From JBMORO01 sp049322295 (lineage in GTDB: Bacteria > Patescibacteriota > Minisyncoccia > RBG-13-40-8-A): a stretch of 6,467 nt of DNA. The number at the start of each line of letters is the position of its first letter. Position 1 is the first letter of the stretch. The stretch is from assembly GCA_049322295.1 (NCBI GenBank), contig JBMORO010000050.1:1-6467 (forward strand). The letters run 5' to 3'. Below the pieces are notes generated by a model that was not told where the DNA came from, did no database searches, and was given only the letters and a program-made list of their open reading frames with translations. Below are positions 1-5,162 of the stretch, in pieces. The position numbers and the translations under genes were made by a program.

Positions 1-32
1 CTCGACCCCGCTGTTTTTACTTGCCCCGCATC

Positions 33-67
33 AATTTTGCCAAGCAAATGGCAAAATTTTTATTTTA
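33..67 (+). terminator. Probable intrinsic terminator of a gene left of the window
   Basis: A perfect 10-bp stem, AATTTTGCCA (33-42) against TGGCAAAATT (49-58), encloses the 6-nt loop AGCAAA and is followed by a T-rich tract TTTATTTTA (59-67). The T-tract lies only on the plus-strand 3' side, so it would end a rightward transcript entering from outside the window. The stem is AT-rich at its base and GC at its tip, so strength is uncertain. Bases 1-30 contain two CCCCGC copies but no gene could be recognised there. Confidence 0.5.
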
Positions 68-88
68 AGATAGGCAAGATTACTTTAA

Positions 89-136
89 GGACATTCAATG
101 TCCTTATTTTTAATAATATTTGGACATTGAATGTCC
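89..136. repeat. Paired 15-nt inverted repeat (GGACATTCAATGTCC), REP/BIME-like
   Basis: GGACATTCAATGTCC (89-103) and its exact reverse complement GGACATTGAATGTCC (122-136) are separated by 18 AT-rich bases. Each arm is itself palindromic except for its central base, so the DNA or RNA can form two small hairpins or one 15-bp stem. The element begins 6 bases beyond the stop codon of the leftward PEGA gene, so it would lie in that gene's 3' untranslated RNA. No strong T-run follows on the minus strand, so a simple intrinsic terminator is less likely than an mRNA 3'-end structure or a dispersed REP-like repeat. The element at 5874-5922 has the same design. Confidence 0.85.
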
Positions 137-142
137 AAAATA

Positions 143-1216
143 TTACAGTTCCGTCTGATACAATCTTTTCTGGCTGAAAAAGTAAAGAATTCTGTTATCA
201 GCATCGTATTTTATTTGGGGGGTTTCGGTGGTGATGAATTTGATAGTGTTTCGCGGTGGCTGGTTGTTTAATTCAGTAACTAAAATTGAATCCCTAGTAC
301 TGATAATTAGATTTTGGTCAGTTTTCGGATACCAAATTACCTCACTAATTATTTGTCCAAAATCAATTTTTTCTATATCTCCTTTTTTATGAGTCGCTAA
401 AACATCCACCTCATCTCCCAACCATAAAATTTCTACTGATTTGTCTTTTTGGCAAAGCAGTTTTTTGTTATCATCAGATAAAATCCATTTGCCCTGATTA
501 AAACTGGGGAATACTTGGTCAAAAAATTCAGCTGATTTTAAACTACTTACATCTAATTCAAAAATCTTTCCAGTGAAATAATCTAAATAAATAATTCCAT
601 TTTTATATATCGCGTAATTGAGTACATTAGGAACTAAAATTTGAGATAAGGTTGAATTTTCCGGATTATTTTCATCCCAAGTGACAGAATAAAGATTATT
701 ATTAGATAGAAAATAAATTTTTTTGCCGCTTTTATCAATATTTATATTTTCAATTTTAAAGATTGTATATTTTGATTTTTTCTTAATTATTTCAGTAAGT
801 TTGTCCAGAGAATAAGGGCTTTTAAAAAAAGAAGAATAGGAATCACTTTCAGTTGCTACTAAAAGAATCTTAGGATTAAAAGGGACAAGAAAAATGTTAT
901 CTATTCTGGTTACCAGTCCTGATTTAACCGATATATTTTTCTCCCAAGGATGGTACTCTTCTTTTATTATTTTGACATTATAAACCTTAGGAATAAGACG
1001 CCTCACGAATTTACTCGTTTTTCCTTCTGGTTTATTATTGATATAAATATCTGCCTTAGGAGGGTATGATTTAAGGTATATGCCGCCACTAGAAACAATT
1101 GTTCTTTTTTCTAAATCAAAACTATAACCCTCAGCATAGAGGATAATTGCTGGAACAATAATAATAAAAATTAAAACAAAAATAAGAAAAATTATCCGAC
1201 GTGTTTGACGACTCAT
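143..1216 (-). CDS. Membrane-anchored PEGA-domain protein with predicted beta-propeller-like C-terminus
   Basis: Predicted 357-residue envelope protein. Residues 1-7 are basic (MSRQTRR), and 8-28 form one hydrophobic transmembrane segment or uncleaved signal anchor. About 44-112 match a PEGA domain: GGIYLKSYPPKADIYINNK, a loop with GKTS, then VYNVKIIKEEYHPWEKNISV and a run ending IFLVP. From about 150 to the end, short beta-rich blocks recur (GKKIYFLSNNNLYSVTW, NGIIYLDYFTGKIFEL, NQNLII-like strands, NRILYFFSQKRLYQTEL). This suggests a degenerate propeller, which is an inference. PEGA domains are known in surface proteins and are thought to bind or pack against envelope components; the exact role here is unknown. 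I chose ATG at 1216; an in-frame TTG at 1252 would overlap the mreB start and adds a poor N-terminus. The gene is divergent from mreB with 25 bp between start codons, which hints at co-regulation with cell-shape functions. Confidence 0.85.
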   Translation of the reverse strand: MSRQTRRIIFLIFVLIFIIIVPAIILYAEGYSFDLEKRTIVSSGGIYLKSYPPKADIYINNKPEGKTSKFVRRLIPKVYNVKIIKEEYHPWEKNISVKSGLVTRIDNIFLVPFNPKILLVATESDSYSSFFKSPYSLDKLTEIIKKKSKYTIFKIENINIDKSGKKIYFLSNNNLYSVTWDENNPENSTLSQILVPNVLNYAIYKNGIIYLDYFTGKIFELDVSSLKSAEFFDQVFPSFNQGKWILSDDNKKLLCQKDKSVEILWLGDEVDVLATHKKGDIEKIDFGQIISEVIWYPKTDQNLIISTRDSILVTELNNQPPRNTIKFITTETPQIKYDADNRILYFFSQKRLYQTEL

Positions 1217-1233
1217 ATTATTTAGTTTATATT
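1205..1233 (+). promoter_or_regulatory. Candidate mreB promoter, leaderless
   Basis: TTGACG (1205-1210), a 17-bp spacer, then TATATT (1228-1233) matches the sigma70-type consensus well. The -10 box ends 8 bases before the mreB ATG at 1242, so transcription would begin at or within a base or two of the start codon. No Shine-Dalgarno is present. The -35 box lies inside codons 3-4 of the divergent PEGA gene. This is prediction from sequence only. Confidence 0.5.
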
Positions 1234-1252
1234 TAAAGCATATGTTTGTCAA
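1224..1252 (-). promoter_or_regulatory. Candidate PEGA-gene promoter, leaderless, overlapping the mreB promoter
   Basis: On the minus strand, a perfect TTGACA (1252-1247) is followed after 17 bp by TAAACT (1229-1224), or after 15 bp by TATAAA (1231-1226). Either -10 ends 7-9 bases before the ATG at 1216. The -35 box lies inside mreB codons 2-4. The -10 region overlaps the mreB -10 at 1228-1233, so two polymerases could not open both promoters at once. Confidence 0.42.
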
Positions 1253-2249
1253 AAAAATTGGTATTGATTTGGGTACAGCTAATACGCTGGTTTATGTTCC
1301 CAAAAAAGGAGTTATTGTTAACGAACCATCGGTAGTAGCAGTTTCTATTGATGATAATCGGGTTTTAGCTGTTGGTAATGAAGCCAAAGAAATGATTGGT
1401 CGAACTCCGGATAATATTGTCGCTTACCGTCCCCTAAAAGATGGAGTGATTGCCGAATACAAAATTACTCAAGCAATGCTTTCTTATTTTATTAATAAGG
1501 CTGAAGGTAAGATAAGAATCTTTAGACCAGAAGTAATGATATCTGTGCCAGCTGGCATAACTTCGACCGAAAGGAGAGCAGTAATTGAAGCAGCTATTCA
1601 ATCGGGCGCTAAAGCTGCTTATTTAGTTAAAGAGCCAGTTTTAGCCGCAATTGGAGCAGGAATCCCCATTAATTCACCAGCAGGGAATATGATAGTTGAT
1701 ATTGGGGCAGGAACCTCAGAAGTGGCCATTATTTCATTAGGCGGGATAGTAGCTTGGTCTTCAGTGAGAACAGGTGGTGATAAAATTGATAGAGCAATTG
1801 CTGATTATATTAAGAAAAAATACAATTTAGCCATTGGCGAGAGAACAGCTGAAGATATTAAAATTCAGATTGGCAGTGCTTTGTCTAATCCCGAAAGGGG
1901 TAAGATGGAGGTTAGGGGGAGAGATTTAATTGAGGGCTTACCAAAAACAATTGAAATTGATAATAAAGAAGTGGTGGAAGCGATTTCTGGCGAGTTACGA
2001 GAAATTATTAAAGCTATAAAAGCAGTTCTTCAGGAGACTCCACCCGAATTAGCCGCTGATATTATGAATAGGGGAATGGTTCTTTCTGGCGGAGGGGCCC
2101 TGTTGAATAAAATGGATGAACTAGTTACTAAATCAATTGGTGTTCCTTGTTATTTAGCTGACGAGCCATTGTTCTGTGTGGTAAAAGGGACGGGTATTGC
2201 CTTAGAGAATTTAGATGTTTATAAGAGAAGCATAATGTCAAAGAAATAA
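1242..2249 (+). CDS. mreB: Rod shape-determining actin homologue MreB
   Basis: Cytoplasmic bacterial actin that polymerises on ATP and organises wall synthesis and cell shape at the inner membrane face. The 335-residue product is the usual family length and is intact. Phosphate-1 loop is GIDLGTANTLVY (7-18); the catalytic-region glutamate is in KEPVLAAIGAG (130-140, E131); phosphate-2 is DIGAGTSEVAII (153-164); the GGDKIDRAI helix follows at 178-186; the adenosine motif is GMVLSGGGALL (278-288). Start ATG 1242 is supported because the conserved KIGIDLGT begins at residue 5. There is no ribosome binding site; the predicted promoter makes the mRNA leaderless. It is divergent from the PEGA membrane-protein gene, and the downstream glycosyltransferase starts 24 bp after its stop, so mreB and that gene are probably cotranscribed. 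The chromosomal pairing with envelope genes fits a role in wall or surface assembly. Nothing unusual in the protein itself, and no GC-rich inserts like those in the next two genes. Confidence 0.98.
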   Translation: MFVKKIGIDLGTANTLVYVPKKGVIVNEPSVVAVSIDDNRVLAVGNEAKEMIGRTPDNIVAYRPLKDGVIAEYKITQAMLSYFINKAEGKIRIFRPEVMISVPAGITSTERRAVIEAAIQSGAKAAYLVKEPVLAAIGAGIPINSPAGNMIVDIGAGTSEVAIISLGGIVAWSSVRTGGDKIDRAIADYIKKKYNLAIGERTAEDIKIQIGSALSNPERGKMEVRGRDLIEGLPKTIEIDNKEVVEAISGELREIIKAIKAVLQETPPELAADIMNRGMVLSGGGALLNKMDELVTKSIGVPCYLADEPLFCVVKGTGIALENLDVYKRSIMSKK

Positions 2250-2273
2250 AAAATTAAAAATAAAATATAAAAA

Positions 2274-3341
2274 ATGAAAATAGGTATTCAAATTTCCTCT
2301 TCTTTAGAAAATAGAACTGGGGTGGAAGAATATATATATCAATTATTAAAGCACTTGCCAATGGTTGATGATTATAAAAATCATCAATTTTTTATTTATG
2401 GAAGAAAAAATCTGAAATGGCCATTTAAATTCGGTTGGACGCAAATAAGATTGAGTTGGGAGATGTTGAAAAATTCACCCCCACTACCAAAATCTTGGTG
2501 TGGGGGTAAACCAGATATTTTATTTGTTCCAGCCCATACTTATCCTTTGATTCATCCCGGATTAGTGGTGGCAATTCAGGGCTTAGAATTTGAGGCCGTG
2601 CCAAAAATGTACGGCTGGTTAAAAAGAAAAATTCTAAGATTTCTAACCAAAAGAAATGCCAAAAAAGTAGATAAAATTATTGTTCCATCTTTAACAACAA
2701 AAAATGATTTAATAAAATATTATAGAATTAATCCAAATAAAATATTCGTTGTTTACCATGGAGTTGATAAACCCGCCTGCAACGCCTCGCGGCTAGCGAT
2801 GACGGGCAGGTACATTTTATATTTAGGTAGTGGACATAAAAGGAAAAATATTGAAGAATTAAAAAAAGCATTTAAGATTTTAAAAGAGAAATACCCGCCC
2901 GCATCGCCAGCTAGTCCGTCTGCCGAGCAGAGCAAGGCGGTCAGGGCGAAGCGTGGTGGGCGCGGTAAAATTCCTCATAAATTGATTTTGGCTGGGACCG
3001 AAGGCTATGTGAGCGAACAAGAAAAATGGCAATTAATAAAAAATGCTGATGTTTTTGTTTATCCCTCGTTTTATGAGGGCTTTGGCATGCCAGTTTTAGA
3101 AGCCCAAAAAGTCGGGGTGCCAGTTGTTGCTTCGAACACTGGTGCTTTGCCGGAAATTTTAGGAAATAGCGCTTTATTGGTTAACCCAGAAAATCCTTCA
3201 GAAATCGCTGAGGCAATTTATAAAATAATTAAAAATCCGGAATTGAGAGAGAATTTGATTAGGAAAGGATACGAAAATATAAAAAGATTTAACTGGTTAA
3301 ATTGTGCTAAAGAAACCCTTAGAATAATTTCTCAAAATTAA
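2274..3341 (+). CDS. GT4-family (GT-B) glycosyltransferase carrying three GC-rich in-frame inserts
   Basis: Predicted retaining glycosyltransferase that moves a sugar from a nucleotide-sugar donor to an envelope glycan or lipid acceptor at the cytoplasmic membrane face; substrate unknown. The 355-residue protein has the GT-B layout. The N-terminal acceptor domain (about 1-165) begins MKIGIQISSS with TGVEEY at 15-20. The C-terminal donor domain (from about 180) carries the EX7E motif EGFGMPVLE (E268, E276) and the following GVPVVASNTGALPEILG. Three segments look inserted relative to normal family sequence: residues 68-79, 167-179 and 208-232, each matching a GC-rich palindromic DNA segment. 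Conversely, LILAG (237-241) runs almost directly into GYVSEQEK (244-251). Family members normally have about 20-30 residues between these two stretches, so part of the donor domain may be deleted. Activity is therefore uncertain, although the frame is fully open. It lies 24 bp after mreB and is probably in its transcript; no ribosome binding site is seen. Confidence 0.92.
   Translation: MKIGIQISSSLENRTGVEEYIYQLLKHLPMVDDYKNHQFFIYGRKNLKWPFKFGWTQIRLSWEMLKNSPPLPKSWCGGKPDILFVPAHTYPLIHPGLVVAIQGLEFEAVPKMYGWLKRKILRFLTKRNAKKVDKIIVPSLTTKNDLIKYYRINPNKIFVVYHGVDKPACNASRLAMTGRYILYLGSGHKRKNIEELKKAFKILKEKYPPASPASPSAEQSKAVRAKRGGRGKIPHKLILAGTEGYVSEQEKWQLIKNADVFVYPSFYEGFGMPVLEAQKVGVPVVASNTGALPEILGNSALLVNPENPSEIAEAIYKIIKNPELRENLIRKGYENIKRFNWLNCAKETLRIISQN
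2477..2507. repeat. Intragenic palindromic insert 1 in first glycosyltransferase
   Basis: ACCCCCACTACCAA (2477-2490) pairs with TTGGTGTGGGGGT (2495-2507) as a 13-bp stem with one bulged T and a 4-nt loop AATC. It encodes most of residues 68-79 (SPPLPKSWCGGK), which interrupt an otherwise typical stretch where EMLKN should lead directly into PDILFVPAH. The gene stays in frame across it. Confidence 0.7.
2771..2811. repeat. Intragenic GC-rich palindromic insert 2 in first glycosyltransferase
   Basis: A 41-nt segment of about 71% GC runs from ACCCGCCTGC to CGGGCAGGT in a strongly AT-rich gene. The ends are imperfectly self-complementary, with G-T pairs and mismatches. It encodes residues 167-179 (PACNASRLAMTGR), placed exactly between VVYHGVDK and YILYLG, the linker between the two Rossmann domains. 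The peptide and frame resemble the insert at 3968-4018 (ASRLAM versus ASSLAM). Confidence 0.75.
2893..2966. repeat. Intragenic GC-rich insert 3 in first glycosyltransferase
   Basis: A 74-nt GC-rich segment starts ACCCGCCCGCATCGCC and ends GGGCGCGGT. It contains nested imperfect inverted repeats (for example GTCCGTCT against AAGGCGGTC). It encodes about residues 208-232, a low-complexity basic peptide rich in Pro, Ala, Ser, Arg and Lys, between FKILKEKY and IPHKLILAG, which normally adjoin. The 12-mer ATACCCGCCCGC at its left edge (2891-2902) is identical to that at 3966-3977 in the next gene. Confidence 0.75.
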
Positions 3342-3357
3342 AAATAAAAGACTAAAA

Positions 3358-3416
3358 ATAAAAAACACATATAAAAAACTCAAAAATTTTTATATAATTA
3401 GGTTTGTGTTTTTTAT
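3358..3416. repeat. AT-rich 12-bp inverted repeat between the two glycosyltransferase genes
   Basis: ATAAAAAACACA (3358-3369) is exactly repeated inverted as TGTGTTTTTTAT (3405-3416). A second inverted pair, ATATAAAAA (3369-3377) and TTTTTATAT (3387-3395), nests inside it. The T-rich right arm and its T-rich tail could make a weak terminator for the upstream gene. A perfect TATAAT (3393-3398) lies in the loop and could be a -10 box for the next gene, about 47 bases before its ATG, but no good -35 is seen. The low complexity of the spacer limits confidence. Confidence 0.35.
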
Positions 3417-3444
3417 ATTTTATATTTAATATTTTATTTTAACT

Positions 3445-4545
3445 ATGAAAATAGCGCTAATACATGAATATTTAGTTGCTTCTGGCGGGGCGGAGAAGAC
3501 ATTTAAGGTTTTGGCGGATATTTTTCCCGAAGCCGAGATTTATACATTGTTTTATGATCCCTCGATTTTGGGCAAGCTTAAACTCAGGGCAAGCCCTGGA
3601 ACGACTAGGGAAATAAAAACATCTTTTTTACAAAAATTCCCTCTTATTTTAAGAAAAAAATATCAGTTACTTTTACCTTTATTGCCAGTAGCTGCTGAAA
3701 CCTTAGACTTTCGGGAATTTGACATAGTAATTTCTGCGAGTCACTCTTTTGCCAAAGGCATTATTACTCGGTCAAGAACCACCCATATCTGTTATTGTTA
3801 TAGTCCAACTCGTTATTTATGGGATAAAGCCCGAGCTAAATTTTTACTTCATTATTTCAGAATTTGGGACAGACAAGTCAGCGAACGGGTGGATTATTTT
3901 ATCGCTTGCTCAAAAACAGCTCAAGAAAGGATTGAAAAGTATTATAAAAGAGATTCGGTGGTGATATACCCGCCCGCCACGCGAGCCAGCTCGCTGGCGA
4001 TGCGGGCGGGTCCGCCCGTTCAAAACCGTGAATTCTATCTAATTGTTTCGCAATTAAGAAAATATAAAAGAATTGATTTGGCAATTGAGGCGTTTAATAA
4101 ACTGGGATTAGAATTAATAATTATTGGCGAAGGACCGGAAAAGAAAAAATTACAAAGAAAAGCCAATAAAAATATTAAATTTTTGGACTGGCAACCAGAT
4201 GAAGTGGTGGAGGAATACTATCAAAATTGCACTGCTTTTGTTTTCCCCTCAGAAGATGATTTTGGTATTGCTCCAGTGGAAGCAATGAGTTATGGTAAAC
4301 CAGTTTTAGCTTTTCGCAAAGGCGGGGCCATTGAAACAATTATTGAAGGCAAGACCGGTGAATTTTTCGATTATCAAAATGCTGCAGTTTTGGCCGACGG
4401 GATAAGAAGATTACGATTAAACTTCAAAAATTACGACCCAAAATTCATCTCTGCCCACGTCCAAAAATTTGGTAGGGAAAGATTTGAAAAAGAAATTAAA
4501 GATTATATAGAAAAAATAATTAATAAGAAAAATAGGATTATCTAG
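3445..4545 (+). CDS. GT4-family (WbaZ-like) glycosyltransferase with two in-frame palindromic inserts
   Basis: Predicted GT-B glycosyltransferase of the group that includes O-antigen mannosyltransferases such as WbaZ; likely builds surface polysaccharide at the cytoplasmic membrane face, donor unknown. The 366-residue protein opens with MKIALIHEYLVASGGAEKTF (1-20), which holds the N-terminal glycine loop. HICYCYSPTRYLWD (114-127) is a typical acceptor-domain motif of this group. The C-domain starts near FYLIVSQLRKYKRIDLAIEAF (197-217); IIIGEGPE (225-232) is the next strand. The EX7E position reads D271-X7-E279 (SEDDFGIAPVEAM), with Asp where the first Glu is usual, a conservative change. Inserts occupy residues about 47-56 (LRASPGTTRE) and 176-192 (PPATRASSLAMRAG and after). 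The gene is 103 bp downstream of the first glycosyltransferase on the same strand; the two proteins belong to different subfamilies and are probably not a recent duplication. No ribosome binding site is visible before the ATG. Confidence 0.93.
   Translation: MKIALIHEYLVASGGAEKTFKVLADIFPEAEIYTLFYDPSILGKLKLRASPGTTREIKTSFLQKFPLILRKKYQLLLPLLPVAAETLDFREFDIVISASHSFAKGIITRSRTTHICYCYSPTRYLWDKARAKFLLHYFRIWDRQVSERVDYFIACSKTAQERIEKYYKRDSVVIYPPATRASSLAMRAGPPVQNREFYLIVSQLRKYKRIDLAIEAFNKLGLELIIIGEGPEKKKLQRKANKNIKFLDWQPDEVVEEYYQNCTAFVFPSEDDFGIAPVEAMSYGKPVLAFRKGGAIETIIEGKTGEFFDYQNAAVLADGIRRLRLNFKNYDPKFISAHVQKFGRERFEKEIKDYIEKIINKKNRII
3583..3612. repeat. Intragenic palindromic insert 1 in second glycosyltransferase
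   Basis: CAGGGC (3585-3590) and GCCCTG (3593-3598) are exactly complementary around AA, within a GC-richer stretch encoding LRASPGTTRE (residues 47-56). It sits between the LGKLK and IKTSFLQK parts of the N-domain, in a region where related proteins have a short variable linker. The boundaries are approximate and the stem is short, so this is the weakest of the five inserts. Confidence 0.5.
3968..4018. repeat. Intragenic GC-rich palindromic insert 2 in second glycosyltransferase
   Basis: Perfect 10-bp arms ACCCGCCCGC (3968-3977) and GCGGGCGGGT (4002-4011) bound a 44-nt palindrome of about 80% GC. The inner part is also largely symmetric around AGCT, with GCGAGC/GCTCGC and GCCAGC/GCTGGC pairs. 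A further CCGCCCG (4012-4018) complements CGGGCGG (4003-4009). The insert encodes residues 176-192 between VVIYPP and REFYLIVS, the inter-domain linker, the same structural position as 2771-2811 in the preceding gene. Confidence 0.85.
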
Positions 4546-4562
4546 TTATTTAATTATTTTAA

Positions 4563-4571
4563 TGTTATAAT
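4563..4571 (+). promoter_or_regulatory. Extended -10 promoter candidate upstream of the TrpR-like gene
   Basis: TGTTATAAT (4563-4571) is a perfect extended -10 element (TGn plus TATAAT), which can work without a good -35 box; none is obvious here. Transcription would start near 4578, just before the 28-bp palindrome, leaving a leader of nearly 90 bases with a hairpin close to its 5' end. A second, AT-rich candidate -10 (TATAAA, 4651-4656) lies 9 bases before the ATG. Confidence 0.45.
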
Positions 4572-4584
4572 TAATAACAGACGA

Positions 4585-4612
4585 TAGTACCACATTTCGA
4601 AATGTGGTACTA
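4585..4612. repeat. Perfect 28-bp palindrome
   Basis: The half-site TAGTACCACATTTC (4585-4598) is followed immediately by its exact reverse complement, with no unpaired centre (TTTCGAAA core). It lies between the second glycosyltransferase and the TrpR-like gene. The T-run expected of a terminator is absent (it is followed by AGGGAG). It could be an operator for a dimeric HTH protein, for example autoregulation by the adjacent gene product, or one copy of a dispersed REP-like palindrome family; the sequence alone cannot separate these. Confidence 0.85.
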
Positions 4613-4665
4613 AGGGAGATTTTAAAAATAATTAATTTTCATTTATAAATTATAAATATAGCAAT

Positions 4666-5124
4666 ATGGCAAAATTTAATTTAGGAAAACTTAAACCAAA
4701 GGACAAAATGGAATTATTAGATTTATTATGGGCAAGTATTGAACAATTAAAAAGCAGGGAGGAGATTAAAAATTTCTTTAAAGATTTATTAAGCGAGAGT
4801 GAATCCGTGATGCTGGCAAGGAGAATTCTGGTAGCTAGAGAATTACTGGAAGGAAAAACATACGAAGAAATTATGAAAAAATATGGGGTTGGTAAATCAA
4901 CCTTAGCCAGCGTTCATTACTGGCTTCAAGCCGGATTTGGTGGCTATGAAAAGGCCTTAAAGAATTTTGATAAAACCGTCAAAGAAAGATTAGCTAAAAT
5001 CGAAAGAGCCAAAGAAATTGATAGAAAAACCAGTGTTATGGCTGGTTCTTTCACCGCTATTCGTCGAAAGTATCCATTGCATTTTGCATTATTAAATTTG
5101 ATTTTAGATAGAAAGAAAAAATAA
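4666..5124 (+). CDS. TrpR-like (YerC/YecD family) DNA-binding protein with C-terminal extension
   Basis: Predicted helical regulator of the Trp-repressor superfamily, YerC/YecD type. Residues about 13-100 match the family: MELLDLLWASIEQLKSREEI, then FFKDLLSESESVMLARRI (37-54). The helix-turn-helix is around TYEEIMKKYGVGKSTLASVHYWL (65-87, GVGKSTL being the turn and start of the recognition helix). Standard YerC proteins are about 100 residues; this one has 152. The last 50 are a charged helix followed by SFTAIRRKYPLHFALLNLILD (128-148), with no function I can assign. The tryptophan-binding capacity of classical TrpR cannot be inferred, and no trp genes are in view. The 28-bp palindrome 54 bases upstream is a possible binding site. 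There is no Shine-Dalgarno. The holB start lies 38 bp after the stop. Confidence 0.88.
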   Translation: MAKFNLGKLKPKDKMELLDLLWASIEQLKSREEIKNFFKDLLSESESVMLARRILVARELLEGKTYEEIMKKYGVGKSTLASVHYWLQAGFGGYEKALKNFDKTVKERLAKIERAKEIDRKTSVMAGSFTAIRRKYPLHFALLNLILDRKKK

Positions 5125-5125
5125 C

Positions 5126-5154
5126 TTGTCTACTCAATTGGAATGTGATATTGT
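5126..5154 (+). promoter_or_regulatory. Candidate promoter for holB, leaderless
   Basis: TTGTCT (5126-5131), a 17-bp spacer and TATTGT (5149-5154) form a moderate sigma70-type match in the 38-bp gap after the TrpR-like gene. The -10 ends 8 bases before the ATG at 5163, the same spacing as for mreB, so transcription would start at about the start codon. Cotranscription with the upstream gene is equally possible. Confidence 0.35.
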
Positions 5155-5162
5155 AAACCTAT

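Noticed and set aside
3..68. Open frame at the left edge ending TAA at 66-68 as the tail of a truncated gene
   Set aside because: Only 21 codons, no recognisable sequence, and it runs through the terminator stem; all three frames are similarly uninformative.
1217..1252. TTG start at 1252 for the PEGA gene, adding 12 residues
   Set aside because: It would overlap the mreB start and place polar residues before the natural basic-hydrophobic anchor; the same TTGACA reads better as a -35 box. ATG at 1216 is preferred.
2753..2935. Minus-strand 60-residue ORF across the GC-rich inserts (similarly 3899-4084)
   Set aside because: GC-rich inserts lack stop codons and open shadow frames; the plus-strand glycosyltransferase signatures are unambiguous.
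2250..3349. 16-nt A-rich identity AAAATTAAAAATAAAA after mreB (2250-2265) and at the end of the first glycosyltransferase (3334-3349)
   Set aside because: Low-complexity A-rich spacer; chance or polymerase slippage suffices as explanation.
4585..4612. 28-bp palindrome as a rho-independent terminator for the second glycosyltransferase
   Set aside because: No T-run follows on the plus strand and a strong -10 element lies just upstream.
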